Part shown: piece by piece, positions 31,745 through 41,624 of the stretch
How the letters are laid out: each line of letters opens with the position of its first letter
Position numbering within the stretch: the stretch's first letter is position 1
From: Hyphomicrobium sp.
GTDB lineage: Bacteria; Pseudomonadota; Alphaproteobacteria; Rhizobiales; Hyphomicrobiaceae
NCBI RefSeq assembly: GCF_020852195.1
Contig: NZ_JADZBI010000142.1
Coordinates: forward strand, 1 to 42,414
Direction: 5' to 3'
Length of the DNA stretch: 42,414 nucleotides
The notes under the pieces: model-generated
What the model was told of the DNA's origin: nothing
Databases searched by the model: none
The model's input: the letters and a program-made list of their open reading frames with translations, nothing else
Program-made: the position numbers and the translations under genes

Positions 31745-34700
31745 TTATGATGCACCAACGCCGCCGCCGGTCGGCGTCGCGATGACGATGGCGTCGCCGG
31801 TGTCGAGCGTCGCGCTCGCGGCACCGACCAGCTCCTCCGTCGTGCTGTCGCGGCGGCGGACGAGGTTGCGGCCGGCCTCGCCTGGCGCGCCGCCCAGGAG
31901 GCCGAACGGGCGGACCTTGCGGAAGCCGGAGAGGATCGCGAGCCGCATGGGTGCGAGGAAGCGGATATGCCGCAGCGTGCCGTCGCCGCTTTTCCATCGT
32001 CCCTTGCCGCCCGAGCCGCGGCGGATGGCGAAGCGCTCCAGAACGACGGGATAGCGGCTCTCCAGGATCTCGGGATCGGTGAGGCGCGTGTTCGTCATGT
32101 GGACGTGCACGGCGGCGGCGCCGTCGAAACCGTTGCCGTCGGCGTCGAAGCCGGCAGGTGCGCCCGAGCAGATGGTCTCGTAGTACTGCAGCTTGTCGTT
32201 GCCGAAGGTCAGGTTGTTCATGGTGCCCTGGGCGGAGCCGAGTGCGCCGAGGGCCGCGAACAGCGCATTGGTGATGACCTGGCTGGTCTCGACGTTGCCG
32301 GCAACGACGGCGGCCGGATAGGCGGGCTTCAGCATCGAGCCTTCCGGCACGACGATCTCGATGGGGCGCAGGCAGCCGGCGTTGAGCGGGATCGGCGCGT
32401 CGAGCAGAACGCGGAAGACGTAAAGGACGGCTGCGCGCGCGACGGGCTCCGGCGCGTTGACGTTGGTCGGCTGTTGCGGCGAGGTGCCGGTGAAGTCAAC
32501 CTTGGCCGAGCGGCGGGCGCGGTCGATGGGGACGGCGACCTCGATGGCCCAGCCGCCGTCGGTCTCGGCGCGGAAGCGGCCGTCCTGCAGGCGGCCGATG
32601 AGGCGGCGCACGGCCTCCTCGGCGTTGGCCTGCACATGCGCCATGTAGCTCGCGATCACGTCGGCGCCGAACTCTCCGACAAGACGCAAAAGCTCGGCGC
32701 GGCCGCGGGCGTTGGCGGCCACCTGGGCCTTGAGGTCGGCGATATTCTGCGCCGGGTTGCGCGCCGGATACGGTGCGTCGGTGAGCAGCGCCAGCGTCTC
32801 GGCCTCGAGGAAGCGGTTGTCGCGGACGAGCGGCACGCAGTCGATGTAGACGCCTTCCTCCTCGATGGTGGTGGCGTCGGGGCTCATAGAGCCCGGTGCG
32901 GTGCCGCCGATGTCCGCATGATGGCCGCGGCTCGCGACATAGAATGCCGGGTTGCCGGCGCCGTCGAGGAAGACGGGCGTGACGACGGTGATGTCCGGCA
33001 GATGGGTGCCACCCGCATAGGGGGCGTTCAGCATGTAGACGTCGCCGGGCGCGAGGACTGCACCGCGTTCGCGGATCACGGTCTCGACCGCGCTCTCCAT
33101 GCTGCCGAGGTGGACGGGCACGTGCGGCGCGTTGGCGACGAGCTGTCCGGTGCCATCGAAGATGGCGCAGGAGAAGTCGAGGCGCTCCTTGATGTTCACC
33201 GACTGCGCGGTGGCGCGCAGCGCCTCGCCCATCTCCTCCGCAATCCCCATGAACAGGTTGCCGAAGATCTCGAGAAGCACAGGATCGACGTCGAGCCCGA
33301 CCTTTTGGCGTTGCCTGGCAGAGACGCGCGTCACGACGAGATCGCGGCGCGGTGACATCTCTACGGACCAGCCCAGCTCGATGACGACGGTCTGGTTCGC
33401 CTCGATGACGATGACCGGGCCGGCGACGGTCTGGCCGATCGCAAGCGCGTCACGTTGGAAGACGTGAGCGTCGTGCCAGGCGCCTTGCGAATAAAAGCGT
33501 GTGCGCGAAATTGGCGCCGCAGGCGGGCGGTCGGCGGCCTGGTCCGCGATGTCCGGCTCGTCGCCTGCGGCTTCCGCCTCGACCTCGACGAGGGCAATGA
33601 AGATGCGCTTCTCCGGCGAGACGAAGCCGAAGCGTTGCGCGTGCGCCGCCTCGAACGTACGGCGGAGGTCGACGATTGGAGAGCCGTCATTCCCCTCCCC
33701 CTTGTGGGGAGGGGAATTCACGCTCGCCGCCAAACGAACAGGCAGCGCGACCTCGGTGGCTTCATAGCGAAGATGGAGATGTGCCGTCGTGCGGATCGAT
33801 TCGGGCGAAGCGCCTTGCGCGGTCAGCTCATCCGCGGCCTCGCGGCTCATCGTCTCGACCAAAGCCTCGGCGGCGGCGAGGCCGAAGTCGTCGAGCGGCA
33901 TCTCGAGCGATCGCTCGCGGCTGGCGCGGACGGAGGAGAGGCCGATGCCGTAGGCGGAGAGCAGGCCGGACAGCGGATGGATCAGCACCTGGCGCATGCC
34001 GAGGGTATCGGCCATCAGGCAGACGTGCTGGCCGGCGGCGGAGCCGAAGCCGTTCAATACGTACCTCGAGACGTCGTAGCCGCGCGCGACGGAGATCTTC
34101 TTCACGGCGTTGGCCATGTTCTCGACGGCAATGCGGATGGCGCCGTCCGCCACCTCCTCGGCCGTGCGCCCGTCGCCGATCTTACGAGCGAGCTCCGCGA
34201 AGGCGGTGCGCGGCGCGTCGGCGTCGATCGGGGCGTCGCCGGAGGGACCGAATACCTTAGGCAGGAACGCAGGGTCGAGCTTGCCGAGCACGACATTGGC
34301 GTCGGTGACGGTGAGCGGGCCGCCGCGCCGATAGCACATGGGACCCGGATCGGAGCCCGCGCTCTCGGGGCCGACCTGGAGGCGCGCGCCGTCGTAGGAG
34401 AGGATCGAGCCGCCGCCCGCGGCCACGGTGTGGATGCGCAGCATCGGCACGCGTAGGCGGACGCCCGCAACCTCGGTCTCGAAGGTGCGCTCGTAGTCGC
34501 CGGCCATGTGCGCCACGTCGGTCGATGTGCCGCCCATGTCGAAGCCGATGACGCGCGTGAAGCCCGCGCGCCGCGCCGTCTCCGCCATGCCGACGACGCC
34601 GCCCGCAGGACCGGAGAGGATCGCGTCGCGGCCGTGGAAAGGCGCGCGTGTGCGGAGACCGCCGGACGAGGACATGAACAGGAGACGCGCAGCGAGATCG

Positions 34701-35404
34701 CCGGTGAAGGCGCTCGCCACGCCGTCGGCGTAGCGGCGCAGCACCGGCGAGAGGTAGGCGTCGGCCACCGTGGTGTCGCCGCGCGGCACGATCTTGATCA
34801 GCGGTGCCACCTCGTGGCTGACCGAGACTTGCGTGAAGCCCGCCTCGCGCGCGAGCGCCGCGGCCTGGCGCTCGTGCTCGGGGAAAGCGTAGGCGTGCAT
34901 GAAGACGATGGCGACGCTTGCGAAGCCGTCGCGGCGCGCCGCGGCAAGATCGGCCGCGAGCTTTGCGACATCGAGTGGCGTCTCGATGGTGCCGTCGGCG
35001 CGCACGCGCTCCACGGCGCCTATGACGCGTTCGTAGAGCATGTCGGGCTTCACGATGCGGCGCGCGAAAATGTCCGGGCGCGCCTGGGTGCCGATCTCGA
35101 GCTGGTCCTCTAGGCCGGCCGTGATGACGAGCAGCGTCGGCTCGCCCTTGCGCTCCAACAGCGCGTTGGTGGCGACCGTGGTGCCGATCTTGACCGCGCG
35201 GATGCGGTCTGCCGGGATGGGCGCGTCCGGCGCGAGGCCGAGGACACGGCGGATGCCCGCGAGGGCCGCGTCGTCATAGAGGCCGGGCGCCTCGGAGAGC
35301 AGCTTCAGCGCGGAGAGGCGGCCGTCCGGCGCCACGGCGACGATATCGGTAAACGTGCCGCCGCGGTCGATCCAGAACTGCCACGCCCCGCCTCCGTGCC
35401 CCAT
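31745..35404 (-). CDS. 5-oxoprolinase / hydantoinase A+B fusion (ATP-dependent)
   Basis: Fused HyuA-HyuB-type 5-oxoprolinase of 1219 aa, cleaving 5-oxoproline to glutamate with ATP. The N-terminal HyuA half starts [14 protein letters not shown] and has [15 protein letters not shown] and [14 protein letters not shown]. The HyuB half starts near residue 690 ([21 protein letters not shown]) and contains [17 protein letters not shown] and the [16 protein letters not shown] region. The length matches OPLAH-like fusions. The start at 35404 is backed by AAGGAG. A palindromic DNA element inserted in frame adds about ten residues (reading SPPHKGEG) in the HyuA C-terminal region; the frame is kept on both sides. 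The context gives no operon partners. Confidence 0.92.
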   Translation of the reverse strand: MGHGGGAWQFWIDRGGTFTDIVAVAPDGRLSALKLLSEAPGLYDDAALAGIRRVLGLAPDAPIPADRIRAVKIGTTVATNALLERKGEPTLLVITAGLEDQLEIGTQARPDIFARRIVKPDMLYERVIGAVERVRADGTIETPLDVAKLAADLAAARRDGFASVAIVFMHAYAFPEHERQAAALAREAGFTQVSVSHEVAPLIKIVPRGDTTVADAYLSPVLRRYADGVASAFTGDLAARLLFMSSSGGLRTRAPFHGRDAILSGPAGGVVGMAETARRAGFTRVIGFDMGGTSTDVAHMAGDYERTFETEVAGVRLRVPMLRIHTVAAGGGSILSYDGARLQVGPESAGSDPGPMCYRRGGPLTVTDANVVLGKLDPAFLPKVFGPSGDAPIDADAPRTAFAELARKIGDGRTAEEVADGAIRIAVENMANAVKKISVARGYDVSRYVLNGFGSAAGQHVCLMADTLGMRQVLIHPLSGLLSAYGIGLSSVRASRERSLEMPLDDFGLAAAEALVETMSREAADELTAQGASPESIRTTAHLHLRYEATEVALPVRLAASVNSPPHKGEGNDGSPIVDLRRTFEAAHAQRFGFVSPEKRIFIALVEVEAEAAGDEPDIADQAADRPPAAPISRTRFYSQGAWHDAHVFQRDALAIGQTVAGPVIVIEANQTVVIELGWSVEMSPRRDLVVTRVSARQRQKVGLDVDPVLLEIFGNLFMGIAEEMGEALRATAQSVNIKERLDFSCAIFDGTGQLVANAPHVPVHLGSMESAVETVIRERGAVLAPGDVYMLNAPYAGGTHLPDITVVTPVFLDGAGNPAFYVASRGHHADIGGTAPGSMSPDATTIEEEGVYIDCVPLVRDNRFLEAETLALLTDAPYPARNPAQNIADLKAQVAANARGRAELLRLVGEFGADVIASYMAHVQANAEEAVRRLIGRLQDGRFRAETDGGWAIEVAVPIDRARRSAKVDFTGTSPQQPTNVNAPEPVARAAVLYVFRVLLDAPIPLNAGCLRPIEIVVPEGSMLKPAYPAAVVAGNVETSQVITNALFAALGALGSAQGTMNNLTFGNDKLQYYETICSGAPAGFDADGNGFDGAAAVHVHMTNTRLTDPEILESRYPVVLERFAIRRGSGGKGRWKSGDGTLRHIRFLAPMRLAILSGFRKVRPFGLLGGAPGEAGRNLVRRRDSTTEELVGAASATLDTGDAIVIATPTGGGVGAS
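33689..33717. repeat. Palindromic element inserted in frame in the oxoprolinase gene
   Basis: Perfect 12-bp arms ATTCCCCTCCCC / GGGGAGGGGAAT around CTTGT. In the reverse strand it encodes SPPHKGEG. A degenerate relative (CCCCTCC-caaaa-GGAGaGGGG) lies in the intergenic DNA at 29174-29195. Confidence 0.85.
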
Positions 35405-35519
35405 CACGCGCTCCTTACTCGATGGTGCGTGGCTATCGGCGGGCGGCCCCTCAGTCAATCGATCATGAAATTTAGTCCATGTCCTTCATCCGCGGCCCGG
35501 AAGCGGGTATGGGTTTTCC

Positions 35520-36248
35520 ATGCCTCTCGATTGCCTCTCCAGCTACATCGAGCCGGCGCGGGACAAGTCCCTGCGCGCCCGGCTCGCGAACCTCGTCGGC
35601 CGCTGGTGGCCGGCACTCGGCCGTCTCATCCAGCCCAGGCCCGCTCATCAGACCGCTGCGTTCTCGGCGGCGGTGATCGCGCTCGCCGCCAAGATGGCGA
35701 AGGCCGACGGCGTCGCGGTCAAGGTCGAGTGTCAGACGTTCGAGCGCTTCTTCGAGCCCACACCCGACGAGCTCCCGCGCATCCGAAGCCTCTACGAGCT
35801 CGCGAGCCAGGACACGGCCGGCTTCGAGAGCTATGCGGAGAGCATCGCGCGCATGCTCAAGGACGAGCCCGAGATCAAGCTCAACGTCCTCGAGTGCCTG
35901 TTGATGATCGCCTGCGCGGACGGGATCCTGCATCCCGCGGAGGAGGCGTTCCTGCGCACGGTCGGACACGCGTTCGGCATCACCTGCGACGAGTTCAAGA
36001 AGATCCGCGCGCCTTTCGTACGCGACATGAACGATCCGTTCGACGTGCTTGGCGTGGCACCGACGGCCTCGCCGCACGAGATCCGCGTGCGCTATCTCGA
36101 GCTCGTGCAGCGCTTCCATCCCGACCGCCTCACCGCGCGCGGCGCGCAGGCGGCGCTGATCAAGGCCGCCACCGTGAAGCTCGCGGCCATCAATGCCGCC
36201 TACGAGGCCATCACGCGCGTGCAGCACGTCGAGGGAGGGAGCGCGTGA
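35520..36248 (+). CDS. DjlA-like protein (TerB domain plus DnaJ domain)
   Basis: Protein of 242 aa. A TerB-like helical domain spans about 45-165 (AAFSAAVIALAAKMAKADG and CLLMIACADGILHPAEEAFL, each with an acidic ADG motif). A C-terminal J-domain (DPFDVLGVAPTASPHEIRVRYLELVQRFHPD) carries the HPD tripeptide at 200-202 that stimulates DnaK. No N-terminal membrane anchor is evident, unlike E. coli DjlA. Its stop overlaps the start of the amidase gene (GTGA), a conserved alphaproteobacterial pairing that suggests an envelope-stress or cell-wall role. Confidence 0.88.
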   Translation: MPLDCLSSYIEPARDKSLRARLANLVGRWWPALGRLIQPRPAHQTAAFSAAVIALAAKMAKADGVAVKVECQTFERFFEPTPDELPRIRSLYELASQDTAGFESYAESIARMLKDEPEIKLNVLECLLMIACADGILHPAEEAFLRTVGHAFGITCDEFKKIRAPFVRDMNDPFDVLGVAPTASPHEIRVRYLELVQRFHPDRLTARGAQAALIKAATVKLAAINAAYEAITRVQHVEGGSA

Positions 36249-37030
36249 GCCCCGATCTCATCGCGCGGCCCGACAGCCTGCTGGTCGCGGACCTCTATCC
36301 CTCTCCCAACATCGAACCCCGGCGGCCGGGCCACAAACCCTCGATCCTGATCCTGCACTATACCGGGCTGCCGACGGTCGAGCGCGCGCTGGACGTGCTG
36401 TCGCGTCCCGACTGCAAGGTCTCCTGCCACTACGTGGTCGACGAGGCCGGGCGCATCATCCAGATGGTCGCCGAGGAGGCGCGCGCGTGGCATGCCGGCG
36501 TCTCCTCGTGGGCCGGGGAGACGGACGTCAACTCGGCGTCGATCGGCATCGAGATCCAGAACCCGGGGCACATGCTCGGCTATCCCGACTTTCCGCCCGC
36601 GCAGATGCGCGCGGTGGCGGCGCTGGCGCGCGACATCATCCGGCGCCATGGAATTGCCTCGGAGCGTGTGCTCGCGCACTCCGACGTGGCGCCGGGGCGC
36701 AAGATCGACCCCGGTGAGAAGTTCGACTGGGCCTGGCTCGCCCGCGAGGGCGTGGGCCATTGGGTTGCACCGGCTCCCATCGACGACGAGGACACGGGTG
36801 TGCCGCTCGGCTGCCACGAGCCGAAAGTCGGCCAGGCCAGGGGTTTGCTGGCGGGCTACGGATACAAAGTCGATCCGGACGGCGCTTTCGACCTCGAGAT
36901 GCAGATCGTGGTGCGCGCCTTCCAGCTCCACTTCCGGCAGGGGCGCTGCGACGGGGCCCTCGACCGCTCGACCCTGGACACGCTGTCGCGGCTCGCCCCG
37001 CACTGCCGCAAAGACGGCGCCATCGCCTGA
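36245..37030 (+). CDS. N-acetylmuramoyl-L-alanine amidase, AmpD type with peptidoglycan-binding domain
   Basis: Zinc amidase of 261 aa cleaving anhydro-muropeptides in peptidoglycan recycling. Amidase_2 domain: zinc ligand His38 in ILILHYTG, SCHYVVDEAGRIIQMV, the SASIGIEIQNPG segment, and the AHSDVAPGRKIDPG ligand pair. The C-terminal 60 residues form a PG_binding_1-like helical domain (ALDRSTLDTLSRL end). The start is a GTG at 36245 overlapping the DjlA-like stop, so translation is coupled. No signal peptide is seen, so it is probably cytosolic as in AmpD. Confidence 0.9.
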   Translation: MSPDLIARPDSLLVADLYPSPNIEPRRPGHKPSILILHYTGLPTVERALDVLSRPDCKVSCHYVVDEAGRIIQMVAEEARAWHAGVSSWAGETDVNSASIGIEIQNPGHMLGYPDFPPAQMRAVAALARDIIRRHGIASERVLAHSDVAPGRKIDPGEKFDWAWLAREGVGHWVAPAPIDDEDTGVPLGCHEPKVGQARGLLAGYGYKVDPDGAFDLEMQIVVRAFQLHFRQGRCDGALDRSTLDTLSRLAPHCRKDGAIA

Positions 37031-37218
37031 TTAAACCTGAAAATTAATCTTGCGATGTAAACGGCTTGTCGGTGGCTCTCCCGTACACTTCACCACAACA
37101 CGCTTCTCACGGCGCGGCACGCTGGCCCTGCCGCGGCTGTTTGTTGCATTGTGGGACGAGGTCCGGCCAAAAATAAACCGGGCGGCGGACCGAGCATAAA
37201 ATCACAAGGGAAACGTCC

Positions 37219-38568
37219 ATGAAGATCGTCATCGCCCCGGACTCCTTCAAGGAGAACCTGACCTCGCTTGAGGTGGCGAGCGAGATCGAGACGGGCCTGC
37301 GCCGCGTGTGGCCGGACGCGACCTACGTCAAGGTGCCGATGGCCGACGGCGGCGAGGGCACGGTGCAGTCGCTGGTCGACGCAACCGGCGGACGCATCGT
37401 CAAGTGCGCGGTCACGGGGCCGCTGGGACAGAAGGTGCTCGCCTCCTACGGCCTGCTCGGCAACGGGCGCACGGCCGTGATCGAAATGGCGGAGGCCTCG
37501 GGCTTGCCGCTGGTGCCGAAGGCCGAGCGGGATCCCTTGCGCGCCACCACGTTCGGAACCGGCGAGCTGGTCGCCGACGCCATCAACCGCGGCGTCGAGG
37601 AGATCATCATCGGGCTCGGCGGATCGGCCACCAATGACGGCGGCGTCGGCTTCGCGCAGGCGCTCGGCGTACGCTTCATCGACAAGGACGGCGCGCCGAT
37701 CACCGAGCCGCTGGGCGGCGGGCGCCTCGACGAGATCTTCGCCATCGACAGCCGCTGGATCAATCCCGGGCTGGCGAGCGTCAAGATCAGCGTGGCCAGC
37801 GACGTCACCAATCCGCTGACGGGCGACAAGGGCGCCTCCTACGTGTACGGGCCGCAGAAGGGCGCGACGCCGGAGATGGTGCTGAAGCTCGACCGCAACC
37901 TCGGCCATCTCGCCGCGCTGATGAAGCGCGATCTGCACGCCGACGTCGCGGAACGGCCCGGTGCCGGCGCGGCCGGCGGCATGGGTGCCGGCCTCCTGGC
38001 CTTCGCCAACGCCGAGCTCAAGCGCGGCGTGGAGCTGGTCGTGGCAGCGACCAGGCTCGACGACCACATGAAGGGCGCTGCACTCGCCGTCACGGGCGAG
38101 GGCCGCGTCGATTTCCAGACCGCCTTCGGCAAGACGCCCTCGGGCGTGGCGACGTCCGCGCGCCGTCACGGCGTGCCGGTGGTTGCCATCGGCGGCGGGC
38201 TTGCGGACGACGCCAACGGCGTGTTCCTGCACGGCATCGACGCCATCGAGAGCGCGACGCCGAACGCCATGCCGCTCGACGTCGCCATCAAGAAATCGCG
38301 CCAGTATCTGCAGGACGCGGCGGAGCGCGTGGCCCGCCTCGTCGTTCTCGGCCAGCAGATGGCGGCCGGAACGTCTTTGTCCGAGCCCGCGCACGCGCCG
38401 CGGGCCGAGTCCGCCGACCATCTCAATGGGACCGGCTCCGCACTCGTGCAGCCGGTGGCCAAGCGCAACAAGCCGGTCCGGCAGCTCCTGCGCGCCAAGC
38501 GCGTCCAGGGGCTCACGCGGGCCGCGGTCGAACTCAGCCTGCGGCGGCAAAAGCTGCAGCCGAACTGA
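37219..38568 (+). CDS. Glycerate 2-kinase (GlxK/GarK family) with basic C-terminal extension
   Basis: Glycerate kinase type 1, phosphorylating D-glycerate in glyoxylate/serine-linked metabolism. Family hallmarks are MKIVIAPDSFKENLTSLEVA, PMADGGEGTVQSLVDATGG, GLGGSATNDGGVGFAQALG, GASYVYGPQKGA, GAAGGMGAGLLAF and TGEGRVDFQTAFGKTPSGVA. At 449 aa it is about 65 residues longer than usual. The extra C-terminus (after about 385) is low in hydrophobics and ends in a basic stretch (KRNKPVRQLLRAKRVQGL), possibly disordered. AAGGGAA precedes the ATG. The gene ends 62 bp before RNase P RNA. Confidence 0.92.
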   Translation: MKIVIAPDSFKENLTSLEVASEIETGLRRVWPDATYVKVPMADGGEGTVQSLVDATGGRIVKCAVTGPLGQKVLASYGLLGNGRTAVIEMAEASGLPLVPKAERDPLRATTFGTGELVADAINRGVEEIIIGLGGSATNDGGVGFAQALGVRFIDKDGAPITEPLGGGRLDEIFAIDSRWINPGLASVKISVASDVTNPLTGDKGASYVYGPQKGATPEMVLKLDRNLGHLAALMKRDLHADVAERPGAGAAGGMGAGLLAFANAELKRGVELVVAATRLDDHMKGAALAVTGEGRVDFQTAFGKTPSGVATSARRHGVPVVAIGGGLADDANGVFLHGIDAIESATPNAMPLDVAIKKSRQYLQDAAERVARLVVLGQQMAAGTSLSEPAHAPRAESADHLNGTGSALVQPVAKRNKPVRQLLRAKRVQGLTRAAVELSLRRQKLQPN

Positions 38569-38630
38569 CCTCGGCCTGCCCGACAGGCGGCAGCCCTTGA
38601 CGCGGGGTGAAAGAGGCCCCTTATGTCCCC

Positions 38631-39008
<378 letters not shown>

Positions 39009-39164
39009 AATCTTCCTGACACCTATTGCCTCAGGCGGCGCGCGATGCACAATCGCCATAGTCTTGTTTTAGCTTCCACTTTTCCCAATGCGTGGCGCGG
39101 CACAACCATCGGCCGCGGCGTGCGTTAACCCCTCGTCCCCATCACCACAAGAAGGATGCTCGAG

Positions 39165-39425
39165 ATGAAGTTGATCCTGCCTTTGGCTGCGGCCCTCATG
39201 CTCGGCGCTGCGCCCGCGCTCGCCGACCACGAGAACCTCAAGGATGGGCCGGGCGGTCCGGGTCCCAGTCTCTACGATCGGATCTCCGCCCATTACGGGC
39301 CCATGGGGCGCGACGTGAAGGAGGAGTACCGGGACGGCCCCTGCAAGATCACGCGCGAGTGGGAGACCGACGGCGACTACTACGAGCGCATCAAGTGCCG
39401 TGGTCCTCGGCATTGGCGGGACTGA
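39165..39425 (+). CDS. Small secreted protein with C-x-I-x-R-x-W motif (paralog 1)
   Basis: Exported protein of 86 aa. The signal peptide MKLILPLAAALMLGAAPALA is followed by a short acidic mature part ending in GPCKITREWETDGDYYERIKC. Two cysteines flank the I-x-R-x-W and YxERIxC motif and may form a disulfide. AGAAGG supports ATG 39165. The following gene encodes a second protein with the same motif. The function is unknown. Confidence 0.75.
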   Translation: MKLILPLAAALMLGAAPALADHENLKDGPGGPGPSLYDRISAHYGPMGRDVKEEYRDGPCKITREWETDGDYYERIKCRGPRHWRD

Positions 39426-39531
39426 CGACAGGAGCTTGTGCACCATAGCGCCGTCTCCCATTTGACAGGGGATGGAGGCTCGCCCTCTCATCGGCTCCTG
39501 TTCTTCGCGGCACATCAAGGAGCATGGTCAC

Positions 39532-39816
39532 ATGAAACGCCTTGTGATTGGACTGACTTTGCTCGCCGCCGTCACCCAGCCCGCGCTCGCGGGCGGGGAC
39601 TGGGACGACGACGATGACTACTACTCGTCGCGCCACTGGCGCGACTACCGCGGCTACTACAGCGCGCCGACCTACCGCGTGCCGGCCTATGAGGTCTACA
39701 TCCCGTACGGCAGCTATTTCGTGGACGAGCCGGACTTCTACGGGCCCAACTGCGAGATCGAGCGCAAATGGAGACGCGGACGCTACAAGGAGCGGATCGA
39801 GTGCGACGACGATTGA
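39532..39816 (+). CDS. Small secreted protein with C-x-I-x-R-x-W motif (paralog 2)
   Basis: Exported protein of 94 aa. The signal peptide MKRLVIGLTLLAAVTQPALA is followed by an Asp/Tyr-rich segment (WDDDDDYYSSRHWRDYRGYY) and the same C-terminal motif as its neighbour (NCEIERKWRRGRYKERIEC). AAGGAG precedes the ATG. The charged N-terminal part differs strongly from paralog 1, so only the cysteine motif is shared. The function is unknown. Confidence 0.75.
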   Translation: MKRLVIGLTLLAAVTQPALAGGDWDDDDDYYSSRHWRDYRGYYSAPTYRVPAYEVYIPYGSYFVDEPDFYGPNCEIERKWRRGRYKERIECDDD

Positions 39817-39944
39817 TGCCGCCGCACCGCTTCGCCTCCCGAGACAATCACGCCGCTCCTTCTCCCGAAGGGGCGGCTTTTTGCTGGATCGCGTCGTCCG
39901 TTGAGATGGCTGCACGCATCTCCACCGGCGCGGTTGTGGGCATT

Positions 39945-40037
39945 TGCGTGGGTGCCGGCCTTCGCCGGCATGACGTCAGTTTGCGGAGGCCGACCGCCCA
40001 CCCTCGACGTCACCCCGGCGAAGGCCGGGGTCTACGC
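39945..40037. repeat. Inverted pair of REP-like palindromes
   Basis: Copy 1 (39945-39976) has the hairpin TGCCGGC-CTTC-GCCGGCA. Copy 2 (40006-40037) in opposite orientation has ACCCCGGC-GAAG-GCCGGGGT. Outer ends also match (GCGT at one end, TGACGTC at the other). Two inverted REPs about 30 bp apart look like a BIME-type unit between convergent genes. Confidence 0.8.
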
Positions 40038-40067
40038 AAGCTTCCAGGGGCGAAAGGCGTCGACCCC

Positions 40068-40478
40068 TCAAAGCGGGCGGCCTTTCCCGGTCAGCAGCCA
40101 TCTGGGATCGAACCAGCGGTCGGCGGGCCCGTCGTAGGGAAGGCGCGTGATGTCCCAGTGCATGATGAACGGCGCGTAGACGTCCCATACCGGCGGGCCG
40201 CCGCCGATGAACACGACGCGGTCCTTGTACTGGGCGAGGACGTCCTCCGGCTTCTCGTGGGAGCGGATGGCACGGATGGTGCGCTCGGCGTAGGCAAACT
40301 CCGGCACGGAGGCGATGGTTTTCGGACCCGCGATCAGAACGTGGCCGCGCGTGATCTCGAAAAAGCGCTCCACGTCGGCGCGGAACTCGGGGCGAGGATC
40401 GCCCTCCCAGGGAAGACCGCCGTGCAAGCCCAACTGGCCGCTCAGCCCGATGGCGCAGATGCAGCGTACGTCAGCCAT
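40068..40478 (-). CDS. Short dihydrofolate-reductase-family protein
   Basis: DHFR-fold protein of 136 aa, shorter than the usual 160. Recognisable family pieces are CICAIGLSGQLGLHGGLPW (cofactor/substrate loop), ADVERFFEITRGHVLIAGPKTIASVP (NADPH-binding helix and strand) and VVFIGGGPPVWDVYAPFIMHWDITRLP. Several loops are shortened and the first part is divergent. It may be the housekeeping FolA or a specialised paralog; no thyA is next to it in the window. The start MADVRCICAIG at 40478 fits the fold. Confidence 0.78.
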   Translation of the reverse strand: MADVRCICAIGLSGQLGLHGGLPWEGDPRPEFRADVERFFEITRGHVLIAGPKTIASVPEFAYAERTIRAIRSHEKPEDVLAQYKDRVVFIGGGPPVWDVYAPFIMHWDITRLPYDGPADRWFDPRWLLTGKGRPL

Positions 40479-40605
40479 TCCTGTTCGCGGTCGCCCGCGC
40501 TCCTCGCTTCGCAAAATTCACAAACGTCGGGGACTGGTAGTCGATCCTCGGGCTTTGCTCAAGCGGCCACCGGAGGCAGCAGATTTTGACTGGACCTATG
40601 ATTCA

Positions 40606-40632
40606 CGCTTCGGACTGATAGGGTCCGAAGCG
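40606..40632 (-). terminator. Hairpin after the downstream alpha/beta hydrolase
   Basis: CGCTTCGGAC (40606-40615) and GTCCGAAGCG (40623-40632) form a perfect 10-bp stem with a 7-nt loop, just past the stop codon of the gene at 40641. No U-run, so a weak or processed terminator. Confidence 0.5.
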
Positions 40633-40640
40633 ATCATGGC

Positions 40641-41624
40641 CTAATTGCGCAGAAAAGGGCCGAGCGTCTTCAGAAGCTGCTTAGGACGCTCGTGCTGCGG
40701 CAGGTGGTGGCAGCCCTCGATGACCGCGAGGCGCGCACGCGGCAGGGCGGCGGCAAGCTGGCGGCCCGCGCGCAGCGGCACGATGGGATCCTTGCGGCAC
40801 CAGACCAGCAGTACGGGCTGCTTGACGCCCTTGTAGCGCGCGGCCACCGCGTCGGCGTCGTGCTCGTTGATGATCGAGCGGGCGGTGGCAAAGAACGCGC
40901 GGATGGCGCCTCTTTCGCGATAGGGCGCCGCGTAGCCCTCCACGGTGTGCTCGCTCGGGACGCGACCGCCCATGGCCTCCCTGAGCAGGAAGCGGGCGGC
41001 CGCATCCGCCGGCAGGACGGTAGCGACGGCATCGGGGATCAGCGGAGCCATCACGAGGTCGAGGTAGCGCGCCGTAGCGCGGGGCAGGGCCGGCGCGCCG
41101 ATGACGGCGATGCGGCGGATGCGGCCCGTGCCCGCGATGCCCTTGGCAAGCGCCGTGCGGAGCGCCACCGTGCCACCGAACGAATGGCCGATGACGACCA
41201 CGTTCCTGAGATCGCGCTCGAGAATGAAACGGGCCACGAGCGCCGCCTGATCATCGGCCGAATAAGCGTCGTCGTCCGGCTTGTCTGACCGCCCGAAGCC
41301 CTTGAGGTCGAGCGCAATGACGCGGTGGCGCGCGGCCAGGGCGGGCAGGATCTCGTGCCAGGTGAAGGTGCTTTCGCCGAGGCCGTGCAGCAGAAGCAGC
41401 GGCGGACCGCTGCCGTACTCCTCGTAGTAGAGGGCGACGGGGGGACTATCGGGGAGCGCGAGCGTAATGCGGTTTCCCGGAGCCTCGGCGGCCAGGGGCT
41501 CGGGGGCCGGTGCCGCCCGCTCGCTCAGGCCGATCAGCATGGCGCCTGCCATGGCCGCGCCGATGACCGCTGCTCTCTGCCGGCGCCGCCGCTCCCTCAC
41601 CCGCTCGTCTCCGTGAGTCGCCAC
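40641..41624 (-). CDS. Alpha/beta hydrolase with N-terminal anchor
   Basis: Hydrolase of 327 aa. A basic N-terminus (RVRERRRRQR) and a hydrophobic segment (AAVIGAAMAGAMLIGL) suggest a membrane anchor or signal. The core has LLLLHGLGESTFTWHEILPAL, the nucleophile Ser148 in GHSFGG, the acid in WCRKDPIVP and the histidine in EGCHHLPQHERP. The substrate is unknown. The start codon is GTG at 41624 with no clear ribosome-binding site, so a later start is possible. It is divergent from mraZ. Confidence 0.85.
   Translation of the reverse strand: MATHGDERVRERRRRQRAAVIGAAMAGAMLIGLSERAAPAPEPLAAEAPGNRITLALPDSPPVALYYEEYGSGPPLLLLHGLGESTFTWHEILPALAARHRVIALDLKGFGRSDKPDDDAYSADDQAALVARFILERDLRNVVVIGHSFGGTVALRTALAKGIAGTGRIRRIAVIGAPALPRATARYLDLVMAPLIPDAVATVLPADAAARFLLREAMGGRVPSEHTVEGYAAPYRERGAIRAFFATARSIINEHDADAVAARYKGVKQPVLLVWCRKDPIVPLRAGRQLAAALPRARLAVIEGCHHLPQHERPKQLLKTLGPFLRN

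Noticed and set aside
31967..33355. 462-codon forward frame over the oxoprolinase gene
   Set aside because: Antisense to the HyuB half, which carries clear family motifs.
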